Of a stretch of DNA of 64,000 nt, positions 1-10,339 are shown piece after piece (position 1 is the first letter of the stretch; the number at the start of each line of letters is the position of its first letter). The DNA is from Lobosporangium transversale (taxonomy: Eukaryota; Mortierellomycota; Mortierellomycetes; Mortierellales; Mortierellaceae). Under the pieces are notes generated by a model. The model was not told where the DNA came from and did not search any database. It saw only the letters and a program-made list of their open reading frames with translations. The DNA lies in contig NW_019028979.1 of NCBI RefSeq assembly GCF_002105155.1, positions 992,001 through 1,056,000 on the forward strand, read 5' to 3'. The translations under genes and the position numbers were made by a program.

Positions 1-195
1 TTTTTTCTTCTTTTGAATTGCTCATTCTTCGCTTTGATCTGTATTTTAAAGCAGGTTGTACAAATCAGGCTAGCTTTCTGATTTTCATTTCTCACACTCA
101 CACACGACCAACGAAAATATCTTGCAATTATTGCAACACAACATTGTCCCTTTTTTCCCTCTTGTCTTCCCAACAACAGTTACTGTAGTAAACTA

Positions 196-199
196 GCAA

Positions 200-256
<57 letters not shown>
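196..256 (+). repeat. CAACAG microsatellite in the 5' leader
   Basis: About ten tandem copies of the hexamer CAACAG lie directly upstream of the ATG at 308, probably in the transcribed leader of the START-domain gene. The tract has no stop in one frame, but it is not joined to the gene's reading frame by an upstream ATG that I can see. Confidence 0.8.
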
Positions 257-307
257 TAACAAAAATAAACCCCTCCTTCTGTCCTTGTTAAATCCTTTTA
301 TAAAACA

Positions 308-2047
308 ATGTTGACCGATCAACGATTTCAGGAATGCCTTGCAGAGTTGCAGGTTCCCAAGGTGGCAGACTGGGAGCTGTTTTTGGAGTCTCATGGGTTC
401 AAGATCTATCGCAAAACACTTCCCAACACTGCTTTGTACGAATACAAGGCCCTGGGTTACTATCCTGATGTGCCTTCTCATCTTTTGGCAGATGTCTTCA
501 CGGATCTAGAGTACCGTAAGACCTGGGACAAGAACATGGTTGGATACAACGTTCTTGAAAACGATGTGACCCATTATACCACAAAGTTTCCATGGCCGTT
601 GTCACCACGCGAGTACTTTTATCAGTTGACGGTGCATGAGCCCAAGAAGGGCCATTTCTGTGTCAGTTCTCAAACTGTGGGCAAGATTAGAGCTGCCGAT
701 GGCACTCTTCAGAACTTTTATAACACCAACAACTACAAGTCCATGGTGACCCTTGCTCCATCTTCCATGACTTCATCTTTCTCTTCGTCATCACCACATC
801 TCAGTATACCTGGAGCAGCATCAGCATCAGCCATATCTTTGCCTACATCATCAGATCAGCAGCACAGAGTATTCCAGTTGCCGCCTGGGAATAAATCTGT
901 ACGTGTTGAGGAGTATCGTCAGGATGTGGTTATGGTCCCATCAGAGGATCAAAAAGGCTGCCATGTATGGTTCGGCTATTTTGATGATCCCAAGGTAACG
1001 AATTAAACAAATCATACAGGACCCCTTTGTTTGCTTTATTTGATTACTTGTTTGTTTTGTTTTGTTTCCTTCCTCCTTTTCTCGTCATCCTTTCTCCTTG
1101 CCCTTTTTTATTTATTTATTTATTTTTATTTATTTTTTGCAAGAAGGATGTCAGGGTGTCAGGGTGTCAGGGTGTCAGGATGAAAATAGACTTGCGATTT
1201 ATCGGACTCATATCAATTACAACATCGTATTAGCTCGTATTAGCTCTTGTATCACAACATTTGCTGATGCTATCATCGTCATCATCATTATTATTATCGA
1301 TTTTTATTGTTATTTATTATTACTATTATTTTTTGTAATCTGCTCTGTTGGGTATCCACTTTTTGTTGATTTTAAATCTTTGAGGCGGCATGGGAAGATG
1401 GAGAATAGGAAGTGAAGAGTAGCCAAGTATCTTCTTGTTCAGGCAGGCTCGTATAGGTTGTAATGGCGCCTTCATTAAGGATTTTTAAGGAAATTAATGA
1501 GCTAATAAGACAAAGACTTGAGTTAGGAAGTGCAAAACAAATTTTGTTCAGTGATGCTGTTTGGTGTTGCTGGGATTATCTATGCTATTCTGATCCAAGA
1601 CCCATTGGTTCACAAAGAATGATGCACAGCTTTTTTAATAGATGCACTTTTTTTTGGGCTGAATCTCGCTTGGGCCATGGCCCATGACGAATCTCCCATC
1701 CTATCCAATTGCGAGATGAACTTACCTTTTTTTTTTTATTTTTTTATTTTTTTATTTTTTTTTAGGGCCATATCCCCTCATCCATTGTGAATTGGGCTAC
1801 GAAACATGGGATCCCTGGTAAGAAAAGAATGATAACAAAATTTTTTGTGTGTAATATACTTGTATTGTAAAGTGCCAATCGATGCATTCCAAGCTGACTT
1901 GCATATCAAACCATAGGTTTCCTCAAAGCGATTCAGGATGCTTGTCTCAGGAGAGCAGCAGCTCAGAACGGATCGTTTGTGCCATCATCATCTTTTACGG
2001 CTCTTAGGAATAGACCATCCACACCAGACAGTGGCATTGAAGCTTAG
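308..2047 (+). CDS. START-domain lipid transfer protein (phosphatidylcholine transfer protein-like)
   Basis: Predicted 289 residues in three exons: 308-994, 1766-1817 and 1917-2047, with GT-AG borders in consistent phase. The whole protein is a START domain, a cup-shaped fold that carries a single phospholipid or sterol between membranes. Family features seen are the 'RKTWDKNM' block near residue 75, 'FPWPLSPREY' near residue 98, 'HVWFGYFDDPKG' across the first splice, and the C-terminal 'IVNWATKHGIPGFLK' helix, which resembles the lid helix of vertebrate PCTP. A Ser-rich loop of about 35 residues near residues 150-185 interrupts the domain. Start: first ATG after the CAACAG leader. There is no signal peptide or membrane anchor, so it is probably cytosolic. 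The ligand cannot be told from sequence. Intron 1 is unusually long (771 bases) for this window and holds an 8-base minisatellite. Confidence 0.88.
1151..1182 (+). repeat. 8-base minisatellite in intron 1
   Basis: Four tandem copies of TCAGGGTG (the last ends TCAGGATG) lie inside the first intron of the START-domain gene. No role is visible. Confidence 0.8.
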
Positions 2048-2907
2048 AGGAACATGACCCCCTCTCTCTGTATCCACACCCATAACAACAACACACTGAA
2101 CACTGAACACTGAACACGTTATCGATTTCTCTTTCGAACAGTTAGATAATTAGAGCAAGTGCCATTTAGACTTTTTATTTTTTTATTTCAGTATTTCAGT
2201 TTAGCTATCCTTTCGCTGGAGTTTTGTTTGTATTTTGAAATTTTCTCTGGACTTGAATGCTGGTTCATTCAAGCCCAATAAACAGAGAATAACTGTAGGT
2301 TGGGGTTGGATAGTTAACCTGCATGTTTCGAGGTGCTGAATAAAGAATAAGAAATGACATGGGCCTCCATTCTCTCCCCCAAACACAGCAGATCATGATT
2401 AAAAAATATGTGTCTATATTTGGGGAGCCACAATTATCATTTCAAGGTGGACTTCTTCACATGCCAAGTAAAGGACCGTCTGTGGTCCGATCGATGATTG
2501 GTTCGACATACCGCCACCATGCGCAAAAAAATTAGTCCAAGCCCTGGTGGCCTGATTGTTCTAGGCAACGTGGCTGACTTGGCCAGAAAATCCATGGGAG
2601 AAGAAAAGCCGGAAAAAAATGATCGAGCATGGGTAAATGAGGCGGAGAAGAAAGGTGGAGAGCATTGCAGGGATGTGGATGATAATCCATACTTGAGGAC
2701 AGGACCCTTCATTTATAAATAAAGTTGGAGGTGGCTAGCGTGCTAAGACTTTCCCTACTCTGGACTGATCAATTACTTTTATTATATCTCTCTTCCTTTC
2801 TCTCTCTAATATCTTAAATAGTCCTCCTCCCTCATTCCCTGCATCCCTCCTCATTTGACTACATCTGATTGAATCCGATTAATCGCATTTATTCATCTCT
2901 TGGAAAC
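2048..2907. other. intergenic, with one small ORF of doubtful status
   Basis: This stretch holds the 3' end of the START gene and the promoter of the TMEM135-like gene. The leader just before 2908 is pyrimidine-rich (2770-2855). The only notable coding signal is a 67-codon ORF at 2519-2722, listed separately. Confidence 0.6.
2519..2722 (+). CDS. possible 67-residue microprotein, function unknown
   Basis: The ATG at 2519 sits in GCCACCATG, a near-ideal start context. The ORF runs 67 codons to a stop at 2722 and gives a charged, hydrophilic product (Lys and Glu-rich centre, C-terminus 'YLRTGPFIYK'). I do not recognise a family. No splice partner was identified. An overlapping reverse ORF is also open, so chance cannot be excluded. 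Treat as a candidate only. Confidence 0.22.
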   Translation: MRKKISPSPGGLIVLGNVADLARKSMGEEKPEKNDRAWVNEAEKKGGEHCRDVDDNPYLRTGPFIYK

Positions 2908-5114
2908 ATGAGTCATTCTGCTGGTCAGCATCAACATGACAAGAATCATGTGAAAACAGCGGCTAGTGACCATAGTACAACCCTCAACGAAGCAGAAGCT
3001 ACTGTTAAAAAGGACCACAACTCCTCAATTTCAAATAAGGGCGTTAAAATTTCACCAGCTTTGGCATGTGCTGTTCGAGTATGCATTCGATCATATGGAG
3101 TTGGGTTCGTCTTTGCAACTGCTCCCAAACTAATCAGGACGTTGATCACTTTTATCTTGAGCCCCCGTAAGGCCACACCCAAGGGTCAAAACTTCATTGC
3201 AGCCTTCCTGAAAACTATCTGGGCTGTACTCAAGGACGGTGCGAGCCCTAGAAAGGATGGTATGAGCATGCTATTGATGATCTCGTTGGGAGGATATAAG
3301 TTACTAGAAGTGTTTTTGAACCATGGGATGAAGAAGGTCATTCTTACACAGCACCTACAACAACAGCAGCAAAAGCAACAGCAATCCCAACAATGGTCCA
3401 GGGGCGACACATCCAAGGTTGAGCTCCCTGCAGATCTGCGACAGCGTACTACGATGATGGCCTCATTCCTGGCCTCTGCTGCAGCAATTATCTTTATGCA
3501 TAAAAGACGGCCTGGATACGCAACAATTGATTATACTCTGTTTGCAGTGGTGCGTGCTTTGGATGTATTTGGCCATGTAGCAGTCAAAAATCGGTGGGGA
3601 CCAAGCTGGTTAGGTTCTTATGGAGCCGTTGCAGTCTTTGTATTGGCTTGCACTGAAATTATGTTCTCATGGATATATGAGCCTGAGCGATTGCCAGGGT
3701 AAAGGAAAAAAAAAAAAAATCGAGAAATTGCTACGAGAATACGTGTTGCTTATGGATGTGAAGCCTTCTATTAACTAGATTTTTCTTTTTGTGTCATGTA
3801 TTGGTAGGCCATATGCTTTCTGGATTACAAAGATGTCGCGAATGGACAAGCGGCTACTGGAAACCTTGCGTGCTGTTAGAGCAGGCACTGCTCAATTTGG
3901 CCAGTCCAATCCTCCAGAAGTGAGTGGATTGTTGACGAGCCTGTGCGAAGACCTTGGCATGGATCCCAAGATGGGTAAGGGCTATGAGAAGCTAGGCTTT
4001 GGAGTTGTATAAGCCATATTTTTTCATAAAAAAAAAAAAAAAAAAAAAAAAAATTAGGTCCTAAAGCGATACTTTTTTTTTTCATATATTTTTTTTTATT
4101 TAGGCGACTTGGAGTTGCGTAGGCGCCTATCTTGCAAGGTTGTGCATCAGGGTATCAGTCCATCGTGTGAGGTATTTCCAATCAACTGCTCATGGCATGT
4201 GGTCGTCTTGTATTTTTTCTATTTTTAAAGGATTGTAGTGACATTTGACACGTTTTCCTCCTTCCAACAAACACTTTATCAAGGTACACACTGGTTATCG
4301 CTGGATTCAAGGCTTCCTAGTATCTTCAGGAGTACGTACTGTTCATAAAAAACTAGGACTTCGTGAACAGCTGGATTGCCCTTTTGTTTTTCTTTCTCTC
4401 CTAAACACCTCTTTTGCTTTCATCTTCCATCATGAAAATGAATAGATCTATTTGCCAGTGCATCTCTTGCCAGCGCTACTCAATCCGAAGGTATTCTTCC
4501 AGAAACTTCATGATAATCCTATTGCCACAGTTACATCCACACTGCTGGCAACGGCTCGATCCAGTGCGTTCCTCGCAACTTATATTGCCTTGATCTGGTA
4601 TGGAATCTGTTCCTGGCGATCCAAGGTGATGCCTTTGACCATGAAGCTGACTGGCAAACGCTATAACGGCAATGTGGTCGACAATATCTATGGACCTTTA
4701 CTGGGATCTTTCATGTGTGGATTCTCGGTTTTGATTGAAAAGCCTCATCGTCGTGCAGAGATGGCACTGTATGTCTTGCCAAGAGCCATGTATTCTATGT
4801 GGAGTCGAGTGATGTCTGGACGGTTGAGCAGAAGGGTTGAGATGATGGGAGAGACATTTATTTATGCTTTTTCAATGTCTGTATTATTGACGGGAATGAA
4901 GTGGAGGCGTGATATGGTTCGACCAAGTATGCAGGGTCTTTTAGGATGGATGTTAGAGATGCCCAAACAACGTGGACCCCGTCACGGACACCATGGACAA
5001 CACCAGCATAAGCAAAAACCAGAAGGAAAGCCAAGTAACGATATCCATCCACACACAGAAGCGGAAGCAAGCGTGAAGACAAATCAAACAAAAGTAACCG
5101 ATTCATCCAGCTAG
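2908..5114 (+). CDS. TMEM135-like multi-pass membrane protein
   Basis: Predicted 580 residues in five exons: 2908-3698, 3808-3974, 4104-4171, 4284-4331 and 4446-5114. All phases match. It resembles the TMEM135/Tim17-related family, whose animal members act in mitochondrial dynamics and peroxisome or lipid homeostasis. Seen: 'SPRKDGMSM' then a hydrophobic helix near residue 120; a second repeat-like block with 'RRPGYATIDYTLFAVVRALD'; a Cys-rich junction (C..VH..ISPSC) split over exons 3-4; 'IYLPVHLLPALL' at the start of exon 5; and 'KPHRRAEMALYVLPRAMYS' near residue 460. The two RR..A-L-Y/F..RA blocks suggest the internal duplication typical of the family. The tail is His-, Gln- and Lys-rich. 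Start: the ATG at 2908; an upstream in-frame TTG is not credible in a fungus. Exon 4 (48 bases) is supported by phase and by restoring the Cys-rich motif. Confidence 0.78.
4028..4053 (+). repeat. poly(A) tract inside an intron
   Basis: An A tract of about 26 bases lies in intron 2 of the TMEM135-like gene. It is one of more than twenty long A or T tracts in the window, nearly all in introns or between genes. Confidence 0.85.
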
Positions 5115-5369
5115 CTTGTATCAAATAAGTAGAAGCCAATATTATTGAATACATATCAGTTTATACGCTTTTTTCTGTACACCTCTTGAGGATAAGCGAT
5201 AATAGAAAAAAAAAAAATTAGTGTAGTAGTTGGTTCAAGTTCTTTGACTTGTTTATTGCTTGAAAGCAGAATTAGATTGAATTCAATGTATGATAACTTC
5301 ACCCAAAGCTGACATGATGTTATACCTAATGAAATTTGTCCTGACCAAACGACGTGGTCCTGCACTGAC

Positions 5370-5860
5370 ATGCCTATGCCTATCCATAACTGCGCTCCAT
5401 CAGCATCCTCTCTTTACAACATCACCAATGCCAAATTGAATCCTTTGGAGGCTGCAGAAATCATCGCACTTATTGGCGATTTCCTCAATCGAAAAGACCT
5501 TTTGAAATGTATTCGCGTCTCCAAGATATTTACTCTACTTTTATTAGGTTCACATGGAGGGAAATCTCGATCAACTCACCTTTCCAAAAAAAAAAAAAAA
5601 AAAAAAAAAAATAACAGCTTACTGGTTAAGCACTGCAGAAACTCAAGAAATACACTGAGGGGATTAATTTTCTATCAGATGGCATTTTACAAGAGTATCG
5701 GTCATTGAGAGATGTGATCGCCATCAGTTCATTGCATGCGAAAATAGGGTCCTATGGGAGTCCCTCGAACCGGCTGAACTTTCGAACCTCGTCAAAACTC
5801 ACAACTTCACCGTGGCTAAATTCCACTTTGGCTGTTACAAGCATTCATAATGGCTCTGGG
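5370..5860 (+). pseudogene. broken F-box gene, copy A
   Basis: The ATG at 5370 opens a frame with an intact F-box-like block ('NPLEAAEIIALIGDFL', 'DLLKCIRVSKIF') near residues 25-55. Just after it the expected continuation ('FIRFTWREISINSPF') is in another frame, so there is a frameshift near 5530-5545. A poly(A) run (5586-5610) follows, then F-box/LRR-like sequence broken by stops and frame changes. F-box proteins recruit substrates to SCF ubiquitin ligases. The intact version of this family has an N-terminal F-box and a long leucine-rich C-terminus. This copy cannot make that protein by any simple splice pattern I could find. Confidence 0.7.
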
Positions 5861-6670
5861 AGATGCTACTGGTGTATCCGCATCTCAAAGACTTATCATA
5901 GGTTTCTTATTAGTTTTATATGGAGAAGGATTGTGATCTTGCCTTTTCCAAAAAGATAACCCTACTGCCGAGGCGCTACAGAATAACAAGAAGTATATTG
6001 AGGAACTTTGGTTTCGAGACGATGCTTCATGGAAGTATGCATTGCAGGGATATAATCGCCTCTGGCGCATCGAATACAAATCAAGGATGTATTCCGCACC
6101 GGTTTGAGCTTTTGAGCCTTATTAAGATTCACAACTCAAGTTAGGTGCTTAAACTTGGATTGTATGTCCATATACCAGATACCATCAACTTCATGGATAG
6201 CGAGGGAAGTGAACACATTTTCCCAAATATGCAGGCAATAAGTATTAATTCTGTCAGGATAATCAACCCTCTACAACCGTACACATCATCGTGCTGCCTC
6301 AGTATGATGGTCAGAAGATGTCCAGGTTTGGCTGCACTGGAATTTGTCGATAAAAGCGAGGCTAGCAACCAAATCACGATGATTTCTGTAGGGTAGCGTT
6401 CTTTCAGGGCCCTTGAGTGCTTGCAAGTTTATCTGATTTATTCCTCTCTTTTATGAAGGTATGGAAGTACTTTTCAGATAGTTGGCCGGACTGAAGCAGC
6501 TAGATGTTCCACACTGCAAGTTCGCTTCGACAAATGGACATATGATATGGAAAATGAGGATGAGGCCTCGAAAACTCTGCGAGACAGTGGAGACATTAAT
6601 TGTCGATTCAGAAAGCACTAGCACAGACGTACCTGTGTTTGCAAGCAATAATCTTGTATGCAAAAATTGA
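5861..6670 (+). pseudogene. broken F-box gene, copy B
   Basis: A second F-box-type block ('CIRISKTYHRF', then 'FIWRRIVILPFP') begins about 500 bases after copy A's, starting partway through the F-box. The follow-on segment 'EALQNNKKYIEELWF' is in a different frame, and later F-box/LRR-like pieces to about 6670 are interrupted by stops. The arrangement is best read as two related F-box genes fused or deleted together and then decayed. Boundaries are approximate. Confidence 0.6.
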
Positions 6671-7004
6671 CATAGAAGTTAAACTACGGCTGTAACCAGA
6701 GAAAAAATGAGATTACTTCGCCAATATCACCCTTATCATTTTGGCTACAATGAGTTCTTTTTCCAGCATTCCGCTCAAGAATAGTATATCCAGTCATTTG
6801 TTCATTCTCTATACCATCCAGTTCATTCATAGCCCCTAGTTCAGGCCATTCTTAAAGCCTTAAATCTGGACAAGGCTTTTAACTTCGCCAAGGGCACCAA
6901 GCTAACCATTCTATAGATCTCAGCTGCAATCAGCTGAAGCGATCTACTCTCTGGAGCTTGCTTGGCTATTTAAACGCAAATCTTTTCAATATATGTCTAT
7001 ATAC
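6671..7004. other. intergenic, no feature seen
   Basis: A+T-rich sequence between the F-box relic and the foldback element. No ORF or repeat stands out. Confidence 0.6.
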
Positions 7005-7340
7005 ACTACTGAGCAAAAATACACCAATGGTCCTCTTTTTTCTGAATCTTCTTTCCGTTTCCTAGTCATCGCTTATGTAGGCACTATCCATACTTGACAT
7101 CAATAAAGTCCCGGTCATCTTCTACATCACTAATTTGTATGAAACTTTCAGCTTGATTCCTTATTGAATAAGTGGTCGTTGACACAATTTTTGAGGTAAA
7201 AAACCGGATAAACCGATTCTTAGCTTTGACCTGCTTGCATCAAAGCCCGTGCCCTCTAGGCGTCACGATAGTAGTTTCGCAGAGCAAGCTTTTTTCCTGT
7301 GGCAGATTTGTGAGGTAAGAGTCGCTAAAATCATATGGTA
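7005..7340 (+). repeat. left inverted arm of the foldback element
   Basis: Matches the complement of 7662-7982. It carries an insertion of about 25-30 bases near its outer end (after CACCAATGG) that the right arm lacks. Confidence 0.82.
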
Positions 7341-7661
7341 TTTTTTTGAATTTGACGTTGGATATCACCAGCAATGGCCTAACTTTATGACCTGAGTATC
7401 GGCTTTTGTAGAAGACACGGCACTGGGCCATATACCTAAATCTCAGCTAATTAACTTCCCATCTGAAGCCGATATGAAGTAAAGAGATATCACTCCTGTC
7501 AATTTTACTAGGGTATCATAGCAAAACACAGTTGCCGCTTCGTTATTTGACGCTATTACTTAATATCATAGTGTTCGGTAGCTCGCAGTTCAAATTATCT
7601 TCCTCAAGCAGGGCATCGTTGGTTGGTATGCCAAATGAAGAATAAGAGGCAAAAAGTAATA

Positions 7662-7982
7662 TTTCCCCATATGATTTTACGCGACTTTCACTTCACATAT
7701 CTGCCTCAGGGAGGAGGTTGTTCTACGAGACTACTATCATGGCATTTAGAGGGCACGGGCTTTGATGCAAGCAGGTCAAAGCTAAGAAAGAGCAAAGAAT
7801 CGGTTTATCCGGTTTTTTACCTCAAAAATTGTGTCAACGACCACTTATTCAATAAGGAATCAAGCTGAAAGTTTCATACATATTAGTGATGTAGAAGATG
7901 GCCGGGACTTTATTGATGTCAAGTATGGACAGTGCCTACCTAAGCGATGACTAAGGCCGTTGGCGTATTTTTGCTCAGTAGT
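7662..7982 (-). repeat. right inverted arm of the foldback element
   Basis: Complement of the left arm. It has a small extra block (AAAGAGC, near 7790) that the left arm lacks. Confidence 0.82.
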
Positions 7983-8901
7983 ATATGTATTATATATTTG
8001 TATGAACGCGCTTCTAACACCAAGTCGGACTTCAAGAAATCAGTTACTCTGCCTTAATTTTAGATCATTTACAAAAGTCGTATTACAAATATGAATAATG
8101 CCCCAATGCATAGGGTGTCCTCTGAATAACGTTCGACATGGCAGCTTCTACGACAAGACCCTGCTGGCAATAAATCAAGTAGGCCTACATACAGGTTGCA
8201 TAACCTCGGTGCTCAGCAGAGCAAATAGTGCTAACCCATCCCTATTGCCAAAGTGCTGGCATGTAAACAGCACTCTAAGGCTATCAATGTACGGAAGGTC
8301 ACCCACCGCTTTGCCTATCTATTCTCCCTGTCCTTTGCTTGAGGTTTCCAGTGTTTTCGCAGGACCCAAAGATAGGCATTACGGCCACGCATGATTCCAT
8401 GTCTGGCCTCGAACACGACAACCTCTGCTATCTCAATCCTACAGCAAGGCCCAGACTTGCTCAGCATCGCCACCAAAACCCAACCGACTTCATCCATCCG
8501 CAACCACTGCTACCCATCACATCACACTAAAACCCCCGCATCACATAGAAATATCTGTTGGCGCCTGCTGATTAACAAACTGCCGTGATTTTGTCCAGTT
8601 ATTATAGGGACCAAAGCGCGACCTGGTCGCGAGCCTGGTAACCGATATTGCAAAAGCACTGCAGCCCCAGGTATGGACCTCAATAGTTATAAAAAATATT
8701 CTATCTCACAATATCTCTTACTGTGGTCCTAATTGTGGGAGTAGTTGTATCCCTTTACACAACTTGAAGAGGTCATTCCAGATAGATGCATGAGGACTCT
8801 CCCTTCGCCCTAAGCATACCTTCAACAATTATGCAGCTCAACAATCATGCAGCCCAACAATTTACCCGCTCGACATTTTGGATACTTAGTTGAACTCGTC
8901 T

Positions 8902-8940
<39 letters not shown>

Positions 8941-9841
8941 TCTCGATCGCTTCCTTGTTCCTTCAACGCGTTTCATATAAATAAACAAACAAACAAACAA
9001 ACAAGACAGAGCTATGCAGGACACATTGCGCCCATTTCATACATCAACAAACAAACGTATTGTAGACAATTGTCTTAAAAACATACCAAATAGAACGCAT
9101 TACAGCTTTTCGCATATGCCTGAATAGTTTAGGCCAGCCTCACACCTCAAAAGAAGTTTCTGCGATGCTCATTGGCTAATTCAAAAAGGTGGAAAATAAG
9201 GCGCTTCAATTGGTTGATGTTTTTGCTCTTCTCACTCGACAATTCCCTCTGCCAACAAAAAAAAAAAAAAAAAAATGAGGCTAGACTGTTAGGGAATGCA
9301 TCTCCTCGGAGGTCACTCTCACGCCATCATACGACTTTAAAAGTAAACACAGCACAGACCACTGAAAAAATAAAATAACATAAAATGAAATGGACAAATA
9401 TTATAAAAAAATTTATTCCTGTCAATAAAAGCTACACAAACGTGCTGATGAATAAGGGAAACATTGGAGAGGAGAGTGAAGAAAATGCATAAACAAACAG
9501 AATATGTGGTTTTAGATGGATGCATCTAGAAGCGTGAACGCTAGATACAAGCGAAGCAAGAGGGCCAATATGCATAGAAATGATGGATGGTGATACTTCA
9601 AGCAGAGCAGATGGATAGTAAAAGGAGAGTGTACAAGTCTAGTGCATGCACATTGTTCATTGTTGTTATTTTATGCGTGCAGTAGTCTGGTAGTAGATAA
9701 TCAAAATACCCTTGAGGTAGCTTTAGATTGCAAGTTCGATGAAAATGATAAGACTTTGTAGTAGTCCACTCTTTATCAGTGTTGGTAATGGCTTTAACAG
9801 CTATCTGCTTAAGCATACCTTTACAATTTGTTTCACATGTT

Positions 9842-9877
9842 GGCAATGGTAGTAATTTTGGCCATGGTAGTAATTTT
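9842..9877 (+). repeat. 18-base tandem repeat
   Basis: Two copies of an 18-base unit (GGCAATGGTAGTAATTTT and a one-base variant) followed by a partial third. Translated in one frame it gives Gly-Asn/His-Gly-Ser-Asn-Phe units, but the surrounding ORF is not convincing. Confidence 0.7.
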
Positions 9878-10170
9878 GGCAATTGGCAGAGACATCGGAT
9901 GGGTATTTTTGCCGTAACGGCGCTTAGGTTAGCACCACAAAGAGGCAGTGGTCCTCACGGCTTATTTAAAATGTATTATAAAATACGTGATGGCCAAAGT
10001 CGGACAATAAAAATTCGCGTGAGAATTGTTTGAGCATGAATGAAAAGGCATCATGCAGCGCTCAGGCCGGCATTGCAAACGTTTGCTTCCATATTATATG
10101 AGGATTGTGCAGGGAAGGATTTAGGATTCATGCATAGTTTTCTGAAGGGTCAGAGGGTAAGAGGGATTAA

Positions 10171-10171
<1 letters not shown>

Positions 10172-10201
<30 letters not shown>
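10172..10201 (+). promoter_or_regulatory. 30-base poly(dA:dT) tract upstream of the large helical protein gene
   Basis: A 30-base A tract lies about 140 bases before the ATG at 10340. Long poly(dA:dT) tracts exclude nucleosomes in fungal promoters, so it may mark the open promoter. That role is inferred from position only. Confidence 0.4.
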
Positions 10202-10203
<2 letters not shown>

Positions 10204-10339
10204 ACCGTTGTTCAACAACATAAAAGGCTCCCTCCGCTCCCGTTCAGAACACTAGTCAATTAGCAGATTTGCCAAATCCCAAATTTGACCTACTTCTCTA
10301 TCTACCTACCAAGACCACTTGCACTATTATCACACCAAC

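Larger units (their letters stand above)
7005..7982. mobile_element. foldback / long-TIR non-autonomous DNA element, Tc1/mariner-like ends
   Basis: Two arms of about 320-340 bases, 7005-7340 and 7662-7982, are reverse complements of each other with scattered differences and small indels. The outermost bases read ACTACTGAGCAAAAATAC on the left and its complement on the right. This resembles Tc1/mariner termini, which often start near CAGT and carry a GCAAAA core. The right flank begins with TA, the usual Tc1/mariner target; the left flank is imperfect. The 320-base centre has no transposase ORF that I recognise, so the element is non-autonomous or a hollowed-out copy. Arm divergence suggests age. 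It could form a large hairpin. Confidence 0.82.
7983..10339. other. gene-poor accessory stretch
   Basis: No gene could be supported in this 2.3 kb. It contains overlapping short ORFs without recognisable family (for example around 8098-8590 on both strands), a 30-base poly(T) at 8906-8935, an (ACAA)n-like run at 8980-9003, an 18-base tandem repeat at 9842-9877, and a 30-base poly(A) at 10172-10201 about 140 bases before the next gene. It may hold decayed mobile-element sequence, but I could not name any. Confidence 0.55.

Noticed and set aside
128-481. Reverse ORF with a long Leu run
   Set aside because: The Leu run is the complement of the CAACAG repeat, and the ORF overlaps the START gene's first exon.
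8098-8588. Transposase remnant
   Set aside because: Overlapping ORFs on both strands, with no catalytic motif that I could identify.
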